Part shown: positions 56,086-64,000 of the stretch, piece after piece | How the letters are laid out: every line of letters begins with the position of its first letter | Position numbering within the stretch: the stretch's first letter is position 1 | Source: CG2-30-36-16 sp964372115 | GTDB lineage: Bacteria; Bacteroidota; Ignavibacteria; Ignavibacteriales; Ignavibacteriaceae | DNA length: 64,000 bases | Direction: 5' to 3' | NCBI GenBank assembly: GCA_964372115.1 | Contig: CAYJPN010000004.1 | Location: forward strand, 124,001-188,000 | Made by a program: the position numbers and the translations under genes | Notes under the pieces: model-generated | Told to the model about the DNA's origin: nothing | Database searches by the model: none | Seen by the model: only the letters and a program-made list of their open reading frames with translations

Positions 56086-56655
56086 ATGAAAAAAGTTTTT
56101 AAACGTTCTGAAAAAATATTAAACAAAGAACAAACTGCTCTACTTATCATTGATTTGCAGGAAAAAATTTTACCGGTTATTCTTAACTCCGACCGCGTAA
56201 TAAAAAAATCTATCCAATTAATAAAGGGTTTTAAAGTACTAAACCTCCCGATTTTTTACACCGAACAATATCCCAAAGGTCTCGGTCAGACACATCACGA
56301 AATAAAAAAAGAACTTGAAGGATTAACCCCTATTTACAAAATGTCCTTTAGTTGTTTTGGCGCCGATGATCTTTTCCTAAGACTTTATGATAATAACATT
56401 ACTTCCGTTGTAATTGCCGGTGTTGAATCCCATGTATGTGTTATGCAAACTGTGCTTGATTTGCTTGCAAATGATTTCAAAGTGTATCTTGCTGCCGACT
56501 CGGTCTCTTCAAGAACTGAATTAGACTATAAGATTGCAACTGATAGAATGCGGCGCCACGGTGCCGAAGTGACCACAACAGAATCAATTTTATTTGAACT
56601 CCTGGAAGTTTGCGGAACAGATGAGTTCAGAAATATTTCGAAAATTGTTAAGTAA
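56086..56655 (+). CDS. Isochorismatase-family hydrolase
   Basis: A 189-residue member of the isochorismatase/nicotinamidase-like hydrolases with the catalytic triad visible: Asp23 in LIIDLQEK, Lys85 in PIYKMSFSCF and Cys118 in AGVESHVCVMQ, preceded by the cis-peptide region. Substrates vary widely in this family and cannot be fixed. It starts 9 bases after the C39-like gene and precedes the HMA lipoprotein by 7 bases. Confidence 0.88.
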   Translation: MKKVFKRSEKILNKEQTALLIIDLQEKILPVILNSDRVIKKSIQLIKGFKVLNLPIFYTEQYPKGLGQTHHEIKKELEGLTPIYKMSFSCFGADDLFLRLYDNNITSVVIAGVESHVCVMQTVLDLLANDFKVYLAADSVSSRTELDYKIATDRMRRHGAEVTTTESILFELLEVCGTDEFRNISKIVK

Positions 56656-56662
56656 TGGGTTG

Positions 56663-57076
56663 ATGAAAAAATTATTACTCACATTCTTTTTTGTTGTTAT
56701 TTTGGCAGGTTGTTCAAGCAAAAAAGAACCTGAACTCGTACCTTATAATCCACCTGAAACTGAAATGTCGCAGCACACAGAGTTAAAATCGTCTCCTGAA
56801 AGGACGGTTTCTATCCACATTCCTACGGCAAAATGTGCAACTTGCAAAAAAACACTTTCGGCAGCCCTCGAGAGAGTTAATGGGGTGATCTTTACGGAGA
56901 TCGATTTAACAAAGAAACTCGTTAGTGTTAAATTTATTTCATCGGTAACTAATACAGACATTATAAAAAAAACCATAAGCGATGCCGGTTACGACGCTGA
57001 TGATTTAAGGAGAAATAAAAGTGCTTATGAAAATCTTCCTGACTGCTGCCGGGATGATTCTAACGAGCACATTTGA
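56663..57076 (+). CDS. Lipoprotein with heavy-metal-associated (HMA) domain
   Basis: About 137 residues from the ATG at 56663. The in-frame ATG at 56594 lies inside the upstream gene and would destroy the lipoprotein signal. The lipobox is LAGC (Cys17). A single HMA fold (~48-115) carries the metal-binding pair Cys58/Cys61 in KCATCKK, and a further Cys-Cys pair (128-129) is near the C-terminus. It likely binds copper, zinc or mercury in the periplasm. It may be MerP-like in function, but no transporter is adjacent. Confidence 0.85.
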   Translation: MKKLLLTFFFVVILAGCSSKKEPELVPYNPPETEMSQHTELKSSPERTVSIHIPTAKCATCKKTLSAALERVNGVIFTEIDLTKKLVSVKFISSVTNTDIIKKTISDAGYDADDLRRNKSAYENLPDCCRDDSNEHI

Positions 57077-57194
57077 AAAACTATTTAACAAAAAAAAAGA
57101 TTCTCCCTTTCTAAAAAATATTGTCTCATTATTGTTAAAGAATCTCAAAATGGTAAAATTGACTACAAAAAGTGGTAAAAATTACATTTGGTAA
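57021..57194 (+). CDS. Possible small protein overlapping the HMA gene end
   Basis: A 57-codon frame starting GTG at 57021 with AAGGAG 7 bases upstream (57008-57013), a better ribosome binding site than most genes here. It encodes a short hydrophobic start (KIFLTAAGMILTS) and then a lysine-rich tail. It overlaps the last 56 bases of the HMA gene in another frame, and no homology can be claimed. It could be chance. Confidence 0.25.
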   Translation: MLMKIFLTAAGMILTSTFEKLFNKKKDSPFLKNIVSLLLKNLKMVKLTTKSGKNYIW

Positions 57195-57196
57195 AA
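57151..57196 (+). repeat. Three copies of TGGTAAAA
   Basis: TGGTAAAA occurs at 57151, 57173 and 57189, spaced 22 and 16 bases, in the intergenic region upstream of the TPR gene and a candidate sigma-54 site. It could be a regulator binding array or low-complexity AT-rich sequence. Confidence 0.35.
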
Positions 57197-57236
57197 TTTT
57201 TTGGCGTTTTATGTTGGATTTAGAACCAAAAGTGGC

Positions 57237-57252
57237 TGGCATTACAATTGTT
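57237..57252 (+). promoter_or_regulatory. Weak candidate sigma-54 promoter upstream of the TPR gene
   Basis: TGGCATTACAATTGTT has the -24 GG and the correct 10-base spacing to a -12 element, but that element is TTGTT where TTGCT/A is expected. It is 64 bases upstream of the TPR gene start. It is weaker than the site at 58653. Confidence 0.35.
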
Positions 57253-57315
57253 TCGTTAATTACTATAATAAGTATGATATTAACGAATAGACAACATTAA
57301 GTCTAAAGGACATTA

Positions 57316-58548
57316 GTGAATCATTTATCGTTTTCTGTCAAAGTATCAATAGCTGGTGTACTAAACTCTTTTTTTACAAAAAAGCAAGCGGCGGATTTTT
57401 ACGCATACTACCGAAAAAATCTTCGTTTTGAAGATGAAAAAGAGATTACAGAGCAAAATAATAATTTAAGTGGTGATGAATGCCTCACCCGTATACAAGT
57501 AGATTTTTTGGTTACTTTTGCAGAAGAAAATATACCTGCTGAGAATTATTTAAATTTGCTTTTATATTTAAGCAAATACTCAATGTTAAGCGGTGAGTTT
57601 ATTTTAGCTGCCCGTCTTTATGAACTGGTTGTAACTCACAGTCGTAATAAAGTGAGTTTTAATAATTTTAAAGCCAATGCTCTTTTGGGACTTGCGGAAG
57701 TTTACAGTAGACAAGCGGATTGGACAAAAAGTCTTAGCTCTGCTACCAAGGCGCTGCGCTTATTTAAAGTCGATAAGGATATAAAAGGAGTTGCAAGTTG
57801 CGAAAATCTAATCGGTGCAAATTATGGTGAATGCGGCGAGCTTTCCAAAGCAGTAAAACGCTTTGAAAAGTGTTTGAAAATATTAGAAGGCAACAGCGAT
57901 ATCGATCTTAAAGGGCGGATCGAGATTAACCTTGGCATTATTAGTAACATTCTTGGAAAATATGATAACGCATTAGCGCATTTTAACCGTGCACTATTTA
58001 GTTATCAAAAAATTCAACATTATGCACGTATTGCAGAGGTTAGACATAACCTTGGTATGACCTATTATAAGAAAGAAGAACACCAAACCGCACTGTCTGA
58101 GTTCGAACAATCGATAGAACTTTCAACAAAACTGAATTATTTACAGCTTATTGGAATATCATATTTGCAAAAAGCTTTCATTTTTGTTGCTCTTGATGAT
58201 TTAGTGCTGGCGGATTCTTTTTCAAATCAGTCGATGGAAATTTGCTTAAAAATTAACGATATGCTGTCAGTAGCTGAGGTTTACCGCATTAAAGGTTTAA
58301 TCCAAAAAAATCTAAATAATTCTATCCTTGCTAAAAGTTACCTTTTAACATCGCTTCGACTGAACCGGGAATTAAAAAACAAAATGAATGAAGCTGAAAC
58401 CCTGTTGGATTTAGGCACACTTGCTTTTGATTCCGGCTCAAGTTTGGATGCTGAAAATTATTTAAAAGAAGCCTTGGCGTATTATCAGTCTATTAAGGCA
58501 ACTGTTGAAATAACCCGGATTTCATCATTGATTGAAAAACTCCCTTAG
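57316..58548 (+). CDS. TPR-repeat protein
   Basis: A 410-residue protein of stacked tetratricopeptide repeats (for example ANALLGLAEVYSRQADWTKS, GRIEINLGIISNILGKYDNA, AEVRHNLGMTYYKKEEHQTA), about eight to nine in all. There is no signal peptide, so it is probably cytoplasmic. It starts at GTG (57316) after TAAAGGAC. This arrangement resembles TPR sensors of Rap/NprR type without an attached effector domain. Function not recognised. The last gene before the sigma-54-controlled lipoprotein. Confidence 0.82.
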   Translation: MNHLSFSVKVSIAGVLNSFFTKKQAADFYAYYRKNLRFEDEKEITEQNNNLSGDECLTRIQVDFLVTFAEENIPAENYLNLLLYLSKYSMLSGEFILAARLYELVVTHSRNKVSFNNFKANALLGLAEVYSRQADWTKSLSSATKALRLFKVDKDIKGVASCENLIGANYGECGELSKAVKRFEKCLKILEGNSDIDLKGRIEINLGIISNILGKYDNALAHFNRALFSYQKIQHYARIAEVRHNLGMTYYKKEEHQTALSEFEQSIELSTKLNYLQLIGISYLQKAFIFVALDDLVLADSFSNQSMEICLKINDMLSVAEVYRIKGLIQKNLNNSILAKSYLLTSLRLNRELKNKMNEAETLLDLGTLAFDSGSSLDAENYLKEALAYYQSIKATVEITRISSLIEKLP

Positions 58549-58652
58549 AAAATTTGTACTCTAAAGTCCGGTACTTTTACCCGATGATACGTAAAAATTA
58601 CATAACAAAATTATTCGGGGCTTAATATCAGTTGGAAAAATAAGATAATTAA

Positions 58653-58668
58653 TGGCACGAACATTGCA
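58653..58668 (+). promoter_or_regulatory. Sigma-54 (RpoN) promoter
   Basis: TGGCACGAACATTGCA matches the sigma-54 consensus TGGCACG-N4-TTGCA exactly, with the -24 GG and -12 GC at canonical spacing. Transcription would start near 58680, leaving a ~28-base leader with GGAGA before the lipoprotein ATG at 58708. An imperfect dyad (CCCGATGAT 58580-58588 / ATTATTCGGG 58610-58619) upstream could bind the enhancer protein. Confidence 0.88.
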
Positions 58669-58707
58669 AAATAAAAGTTGTTCTAACTTTAAATTCTGGA
58701 GAAAAAG

Positions 58708-59268
58708 ATGAAAAAAATAATTGTACTTTTGTTTGTAGCGGCGATAGTTTTAAGCGGTTGTTTACCCGATTCCTCTATAACCGGTCCACAAGAATCAATT
58801 AAAAAATATTCATGGGTAGAAACACCTTCAAATAAAACTACTTTGTCGGTAGAGAGAAGCTTTGAAACTTCGGAGTATATAAACGGTGAAGTTGGCGGAA
58901 ATTTAGGTATGGATGAAAGTTACCTCTCAAATCATAATCCAGTTGTTATTACCGCAAATTTGTTCATTCCACAAAATGCTTTTCCAGGCACACTAAATAT
59001 TAAGTATGTGCTAAACGACAAAAAAGCAACGGTCACCTTCGGTCCACATATGGTTTTTGCAGAGGACCTTATTTTTGATCTACGAATTGAAGGACTTGAT
59101 TTTGATGAATTATCTAACCCAACCGGAATAGTTTTTGCTTATTTGGATAGTTCAAACAATATTGTCCCTTGCGAGTATGAGTCATTAACAGTGGATGCTA
59201 CCACAGGCACAATTGCTGTAAATAAAGCAAAAATTAATCACTTCTCCAGATATGGTTTTGCAAAATAA
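58708..59268 (+). CDS. Lipoprotein with ZU5-like domain
   Basis: A 186-residue lipoprotein (lipobox LSGC, Cys18). The remainder contains a conserved beta-rich pattern: PVVITANLFIPQNAFPGTL, VTFGPHMVFAEDLIFDLRI, IVPCEYESLTVDATTGTIAV, ending HFSRYGFAK. It resembles ZU5-type domains seen in surface proteins, as far as can be judged by eye. It is expressed from a strong sigma-54 promoter and ends at a terminator, so it is a single-gene transcript. Function unknown; environmental or surface-contact regulation can be inferred from the promoter only. Confidence 0.78.
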   Translation: MKKIIVLLFVAAIVLSGCLPDSSITGPQESIKKYSWVETPSNKTTLSVERSFETSEYINGEVGGNLGMDESYLSNHNPVVITANLFIPQNAFPGTLNIKYVLNDKKATVTFGPHMVFAEDLIFDLRIEGLDFDELSNPTGIVFAYLDSSNNIVPCEYESLTVDATTGTIAVNKAKINHFSRYGFAK

Positions 59269-59289
59269 AAAATAGTTCATGGATCTCTC

Positions 59290-59318
59290 AAAGGCTGCTT
59301 TAAAGGCAGCCTTTTTAT
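59290..59318 (+). terminator. Rho-independent terminator after the sigma-54 lipoprotein gene
   Basis: AAGGCTGC (59291-59298), a 7-base loop and GCAGCCTT (59306-59313), followed by TTTATTTTT. It separates convergent genes. Confidence 0.87.
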
Positions 59319-59358
59319 TTTTAAAACTTTTCCTCCTAACGTTCATCTTTTAGTTCAA

Positions 59359-61302
59359 TTATTGAAGCGCTTTGGTTAATTCCGGCGGTAATTGATAACC
59401 GGGCAAATCTTTCACAATCTTTTTTACATACAACTTGGCTCTTTCAGTTTTATCAAATTGTAATTCGTACATTGCCCGCCGCGCCAACATTGAGCCGACA
59501 ATATTTTCAATAAATTTTGTATAATGATTGCCATTTTGTGGAAACCGAATTGTAAAATTAGGGTCTTTTGCCGGTATATATTTTGATCCTACCTTAACAA
59601 CTTTAAACAAAAACAGATCAGGTATCAGTTGATAGCCCTCCGGTAAAGTAAACTCACCTTTTTGCATTTCAGTTTCAACTAACTCCGGAGCTATGTAAAA
59701 GGAGTTTTTTTCTGCATTAGCAGAAACCAATCCGGTCATTATGCTGCGGTATGTTTTTTCTAATAACTGCGGGTTAAAGTTTTCGTCTCTCTCAAAGGGT
59801 TTTAATGCATCCAAAAACGCCCCAACTTCGGGTTTTAAATTCTCGAATAAATGGGGATAATTGTAGTTTATCTGGCTATAATACCACGATCGTCTTAATA
59901 ATTCTTTATCAACAATAGCAACATCCTTGCGGTAGTTTTCAACAAACTGAAAATAATAAGCCGGTGAAACGAAATAATCCCATTGATAACTAAAGATAAT
60001 AGAATTTTTATCGGTACTCCCCACAAGAGCCTTTGTATAGTCTTCAAAAGTGTAAATGCTGTGCTGGTTTACTTCGCTGTAATTAGAATATATTTGAACG
60101 ACTAATAAAATTAAAATTATATAAACGGGAAGAATAGAAAGGGAATTTTTAAAATGCAGCAATTCAAAAAGTTTTATTACTCCAAATACTATCATCATAC
60201 TTAGCGAAATAAAAGCAAGTAAAAAGTAAGAATCGATATCAACTATATCATAATTTATTGAATAGAGAACCGTCGATAAAAAAGTAACAACGGCAAAGAC
60301 AAAAAACTTTTTTGAATAAATATATGTGGCAAATAAACCGATGGCTGCGAAGAACAAATTTATACTGAACTCTTTGGGAAGAGAATTAAAAAAATAAACA
60401 AATTGCCTTTTTGCTGCATCAGTCGAGGAAAATAACCACACCTGGTATTGTTTACCGGATACATGTCTGAAAAACTTTTCAAAATCCGCAGGGTTACCCC
60501 AATTGATTGCTGTACCAACGGATGCACGCCAGGGGAGATAAAGATATATCATAATTAAGATTGGGAAAAAAACTGAAAGCATAATAATAATCGTTCTAAT
60601 GCTGCTCTTGTTAAAACCACGACTATTAAAATATAGATAAGCTGTGCCGGGCAAAATCAATAGAGTAGTCATGTGATTGGAGAACCCAAGTGCCAAAACT
60701 ACGGCAAAACAAAGCCAGTGTTTAATTGTTTTATTTTCGCCAAGTTTATCAGCTATAAATGCTTTTATCAAAAATAAAATAATAAGATTTATTAAAAAGA
60801 TATGAAGCGAATAAACTTCAACCGATGTGCTCTGAAACCAAAATGTTTTGCTGAATGCAAGAATCATTGCTCCGGCGAAAATGCTGAAGTATTTTACTTT
60901 ATCCGAAATTTTGTCATTTATACCGGTTAATTGGTTTACCGGTTGTTTTCCTTTTAATTTTTTCTTTTGTTTACCCTCAACCCAGACAGAATTAAAGAAA
61001 TTAAGATTATCAATTATTAGATTTAAAGTATATGAAAAAACTCCAATGCCTGCCGCACACCACAACGAAGCTAATAAATTTAATTGGTAAATTTTTGAAA
61101 ACGGGAGAGGAAGCAGCGAAAATAAATAACCGATCAAAGTAAATAATGGGTATCCGGTTGGGTGCGCAATGCCCAATGTCGATTGAACCGCGGCAAGTTC
61201 GCCAGAATCAATTTGAACAACAGTGGGTGCAAGTGTAAAAAGATAAATAATAAAAGCTGCGAGTGATGTTAAATACGGAAAATATTTTTTTATTTTATCC
61301 AC
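59359..61302 (-). CDS. DUF2723 family membrane protein (GT-C-like)
   Basis: A 647-residue polytopic protein with ~10-12 helices in the first 430 residues and a soluble C-terminal part. The first periplasmic loop has the family motif QIDSGELAAVQSTLGIAHPT followed by GYPLFT, with the Asp/Glu pair characteristic of GT-C glycosyltransferase-like proteins (DUF2723). It is typically involved in polysaccharide or protein glycosylation using lipid-linked sugars. The GTG start at 61302 overlaps the glnE stop by 8 bases, so the two are co-translated, although no functional link is obvious. Confidence 0.87.
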   Translation of the reverse strand: MDKIKKYFPYLTSLAAFIIYLFTLAPTVVQIDSGELAAVQSTLGIAHPTGYPLFTLIGYLFSLLPLPFSKIYQLNLLASLWCAAGIGVFSYTLNLIIDNLNFFNSVWVEGKQKKKLKGKQPVNQLTGINDKISDKVKYFSIFAGAMILAFSKTFWFQSTSVEVYSLHIFLINLIILFLIKAFIADKLGENKTIKHWLCFAVVLALGFSNHMTTLLILPGTAYLYFNSRGFNKSSIRTIIIMLSVFFPILIMIYLYLPWRASVGTAINWGNPADFEKFFRHVSGKQYQVWLFSSTDAAKRQFVYFFNSLPKEFSINLFFAAIGLFATYIYSKKFFVFAVVTFLSTVLYSINYDIVDIDSYFLLAFISLSMMIVFGVIKLFELLHFKNSLSILPVYIILILLVVQIYSNYSEVNQHSIYTFEDYTKALVGSTDKNSIIFSYQWDYFVSPAYYFQFVENYRKDVAIVDKELLRRSWYYSQINYNYPHLFENLKPEVGAFLDALKPFERDENFNPQLLEKTYRSIMTGLVSANAEKNSFYIAPELVETEMQKGEFTLPEGYQLIPDLFLFKVVKVGSKYIPAKDPNFTIRFPQNGNHYTKFIENIVGSMLARRAMYELQFDKTERAKLYVKKIVKDLPGYQLPPELTKALQ

Positions 61303-64000
61303 GGGGTACCTGTGTTATATATTTATCAAACAATTTTTTATTAAGTTCTGCAGACGATTTTATTTTATTTAATAATTCCGCAGTGTTGCTAAAGCCAGAT
61401 TTAAATGCGAGCATTTTAAGTTTTTCTTCATTTTTGGGTATGGATGCTGATTGACTATTAAATATGTTTTGATTTAGAAAATTTAGGTTTCTAAAAAATC
61501 TGAATGTTTCGATCAAACCTGCCGATTCTCCTCTGCCGGTAAACTTGTCATTTACCAAATTTATCGATTTAATTATATTTTTTCCTCTGCATTTATTATA
61601 TAAAGCAGGGTTGCAAAGTATAAAATATTGTATTAAAAATTCAACGTCAGCCAACCCGCCACGGCTTTTTTTTATGCTGAATGAATCTGAAAAAGATACT
61701 GTAACTTGAGGCTCCATTTTTTTTCGCATTTCAGCCATTTCATTTTTTATAACCGGGCACTTTTCTTTTTTAATTCTGTTTTTGATAATTTTTGTAAAGC
61801 TGACGAATGATTTTTCGTCGCCTGAAATAAATGATAATTTTGTGAATGCCTGTAATTCCCATATTCGGGCTCGGTTTTCGAAATATTTTTTATACTCTTC
61901 TAAATCCCACAATAATTGACTGCTTTTTCCCTCAGGTCTCAACCGGCAGTCTACATCCAAAGGTTTTAAGTTTTCATGAATATCAGCTAACAATTTATTA
62001 AAATGTTTTTCGAAACCTTCTCCCTGTACTAATTTATCAGCGACAAATATAAGATCGACATCGGAGTTAAAACTCATTTCTCCAGCACCCAGGCTGCCCA
62101 AAGCAGCAACAAAAAAGTTGAATGGAAGTTTATGCTGTTCGGAAAAATTTATTAAACAATCAGTTATATGTTTGTAAATATATTTTTTCAAATATGCAGA
62201 GATAAATTCCGAATTAATTAAACCCGCTGCAAACTGCACTGACAAAATAAAAAGCAATTTATTTATTTTAAACGGCGCTACATATCGAAGTGATAATTTT
62301 TCGAACACTTTTTTTGTTATAAAAAAATCTCTCAGTTCATCATTCTCGGCAAAAAGATCTATTGCTTTCTGTGAATTTTCGCAGATATCAAGAAAAGTGT
62401 TAAGTAAAAAGTTATCGTTTAGTTGGGTATAAAACACCGAAGGCATCCCTACCGGTCTTATAACCCTTACGAAGTGCTGTAAAACCAGGTCTGGATTTAT
62501 AGACTTAGATAAATATTTTTCAATCTCCGGTTCAATGCTCAAAAAAGCATTTGATGTTTGAGTATCGAATGTTTTTTGTCCAAAAATACCTTTCCCTTCT
62601 CTCAAAAAATCAAGGTTACGAGCGGCTTTTAACTTATCCGAAAAATTTATAGAGTCAATTAAGTTTGTTATTTCGCCGCTTCCTATTTGAATATTCATGA
62701 TTGATGAAAAAATACTATGAACTTGATCACGGTGATAAGCCAAATCGTTCTTAAATTGTTCAGATGATTTATAACCGAGAGAAGAAGACAATTTTTCGAG
62801 CAGTTCACCATCTGAAGGAATCGTGTGGGTTTGAGCGTCACTCATCAATTGCAGGTAGTGTTCAATACGACGGAATAATATGTATGCCGATTCAAAAATT
62901 ATAGTCTCCTCACCCGACAATAATTTTGCTTCAAACAATTTTTCTATGGTTGTTAATGAATTACCGGAACGTAAAAGTTTGTTTTTCCCACCGTTTAACA
63001 ACTGTAATGCCTGTATGCTGAATTCTATATCTCGAATACCACCTGGCACGAGTTTTATATTATCATCGCTTTTTAATTTTCGTTCAATATTAATTTTCAT
63101 TTTTTTTATCTGCTCAACCGGTGAGGTAGAAACTGAAGCAGGGTAGATGAAGGGAGACAAATAATCAGAAAATTTATAGAATAATTTTTTACTCCCGGCA
63201 ACAAACGAAGCTTTTATGAGCATCTGTCTTTCCCAATCCTCACCGCGGCTTTCATAATATGCAAGATAATTGGAAAGAGTACGTGCAAGGGGGGAGTTTC
63301 TGCCGTCGGGACGCAGACGGAAATCCACACGGTACAAATAGCCGCTGCCGGTAATAGCGGTTGCCTGCTCGATAAATAAATACGCGGCTTCCACAACTAT
63401 TTCGAAATATTCTTTGTCTTTTATTTTTGTGTTTTTATCAAAAAATAAAATCAAATCAATATCCGAACTGTAATTTAACTCCCTGCCGCCAAGTTTTCCG
63501 AGAGCGACGAGGCAATATTGTCTTTTTATATTTTCAATTTTGTATTTATCCAATACTTCTTTATAACATAAAAAAAACAGTTCCGATGAAATTGCGCTTG
63601 CCAAAAAAGATAACTCTTCGGTTATTTCTTTTAATCCCGCTGTTCCTGTCAAATCCTTTAACCCTATTCTAAGCATTTCTTTTTGCTTAAAATTTCGTAG
63701 TGAATTTATCTTTGAATTAAATGTTCTGTAAGCGGCAGTAACATTTTTTATCGAAGATGTATAAAATTCCTCAGAAAGCTCTATTTTGAGGCTTGATGGG
63801 TTTATAACAAAGAAAAAATATTCCGGGTGGCGGACGAGTATATCGGTTAAATAGTTACTGTTTACTGAAATCAGCACTAATATTTCCGCGTAATGTGGAT
63901 ACTTAACGGTATCGTTAATTAATAACGATTTATCGAAAGAAGACGTAAGAATTCGCAAAAGGTTTGATTCGGCGCTCCGCGTAAAATAATAATCCGCAGT
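61295..64000 (-). CDS. glnE: Glutamine synthetase adenylyltransferase/deadenylase (5' partial)
   Basis: The frame is open to the window edge with plausible coding sequence before the TTG at 63958, so the N-terminus lies outside. Two nucleotidyltransferase cores are present: ALGKLGGRELNYSSDIDLILFF (N-terminal, deadenylylase type) and ALGSLGAGEMSFNSDVDLIFVAD (C-terminal, adenylylase type), with linking helical segments, as in GlnE. The order DSD-type motif twice is diagnostic. It covalently regulates glutamine synthetase in response to nitrogen status. The visible part is ~902 residues, close to the ~940 of E. coli. Confidence 0.93.
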   Translation of the reverse strand, partial: TADYYFTRSAESNLLRILTSSFDKSLLINDTVKYPHYAEILVLISVNSNYLTDILVRHPEYFFFVINPSSLKIELSEEFYTSSIKNVTAAYRTFNSKINSLRNFKQKEMLRIGLKDLTGTAGLKEITEELSFLASAISSELFFLCYKEVLDKYKIENIKRQYCLVALGKLGGRELNYSSDIDLILFFDKNTKIKDKEYFEIVVEAAYLFIEQATAITGSGYLYRVDFRLRPDGRNSPLARTLSNYLAYYESRGEDWERQMLIKASFVAGSKKLFYKFSDYLSPFIYPASVSTSPVEQIKKMKINIERKLKSDDNIKLVPGGIRDIEFSIQALQLLNGGKNKLLRSGNSLTTIEKLFEAKLLSGEETIIFESAYILFRRIEHYLQLMSDAQTHTIPSDGELLEKLSSSLGYKSSEQFKNDLAYHRDQVHSIFSSIMNIQIGSGEITNLIDSINFSDKLKAARNLDFLREGKGIFGQKTFDTQTSNAFLSIEPEIEKYLSKSINPDLVLQHFVRVIRPVGMPSVFYTQLNDNFLLNTFLDICENSQKAIDLFAENDELRDFFITKKVFEKLSLRYVAPFKINKLLFILSVQFAAGLINSEFISAYLKKYIYKHITDCLINFSEQHKLPFNFFVAALGSLGAGEMSFNSDVDLIFVADKLVQGEGFEKHFNKLLADIHENLKPLDVDCRLRPEGKSSQLLWDLEEYKKYFENRARIWELQAFTKLSFISGDEKSFVSFTKIIKNRIKKEKCPVIKNEMAEMRKKMEPQVTVSFSDSFSIKKSRGGLADVEFLIQYFILCNPALYNKCRGKNIIKSINLVNDKFTGRGESAGLIETFRFFRNLNFLNQNIFNSQSASIPKNEEKLKMLAFKSGFSNTAELLNKIKSSAELNKKLFDKYITQVPRG

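Noticed and set aside
1..64000. CRISPR arrays, tRNA or rRNA genes
   Set aside because: No regularly spaced repeats or cloverleaf-like sequences were seen in the non-coding stretches. A covariance scan could still find a divergent small RNA.

Overview
The window looks like chromosome of a free-living member of the Ignavibacteria (Bacteroidota/Chlorobi group), inferred from content and not from a database search. Several secreted proteins end in a type IX secretion (T9SS) C-terminal domain of the YPNPFNPST type. There are many outer-membrane beta-barrels and TonB-dependent receptors, a single-membrane-subunit sdhCAB operon of Bacteroidota type, AT-rich sequence and often weak Shine-Dalgarno sequences. 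Most genes are on the + strand. Minus-strand blocks are cheW, a chemoreceptor and a porin-like gene (41.3-45.3 kb), an ATP-grasp ligase (54.1-55.1 kb), and a DUF2723 protein with glnE at the right end.

Layout. 0-9.3 kb: a partial T9SS exo-protein, a TIGR02757 protein, a peptide-uptake set (OPT transporter, PqqD-like protein, PepD dipeptidase), an MFS carrier, a small barrel and an aminopeptidase. 9.4-26.2 kb: a long co-directional cell-envelope cluster of a discoidin-like T9SS protein, a PorV-like barrel, a 998-residue barrel, a 1050-residue TPR protein, ExbB/TolQ, ExbD/TolR, a membrane-anchored DUF4159 protein, a lipoprotein with a divergent DUF4159-like half, a DUF5683 protein, a small lipoprotein and a 913-residue T9SS protein. 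It ends at a strong terminator. 26.3-41.2 kb: mainly housekeeping genes (def-fmt, a Cys/Met PLP enzyme, xseA-xseB-dxs, a PhoB/PhoR-like two-component pair, rplU-rpmA), with a frameshifted double GNAT gene, a TonB receptor and an orphan DNA methyltransferase.

41.3-49.1 kb: chemotaxis genes, a porin and sdhCAB. Directly after the sdhB terminator lies a deletion-derived group IIC intron carrying only the C-terminal scrap of its reverse transcriptase. 49.9-54 kb: a cobalamin riboswitch controls a BtuB-like receptor, a BtuG-like surface beta-propeller lipoprotein and a DUF6580 membrane protein, a candidate B12 uptake operon. 54-59.3 kb: a divergent pair of ATP-grasp ligase and C39-like cysteine protease, an isochorismatase-family hydrolase, an HMA-type metal-binding lipoprotein, a TPR protein and a lipoprotein preceded by a near-perfect sigma-54 promoter. 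59.3-64 kb: a DUF2723 glycosyltransferase-like membrane protein and glnE, which runs off the window.

The best candidates for undescribed biology are the ExbB/ExbD-DUF4159 envelope cluster, the riboswitch-linked B12 operon with DUF6580, the ATP-grasp/C39 pair, and the stand-alone PqqD-like protein between a peptide transporter and a dipeptidase. No CRISPR array, tRNA, rRNA or complete transposon was seen.
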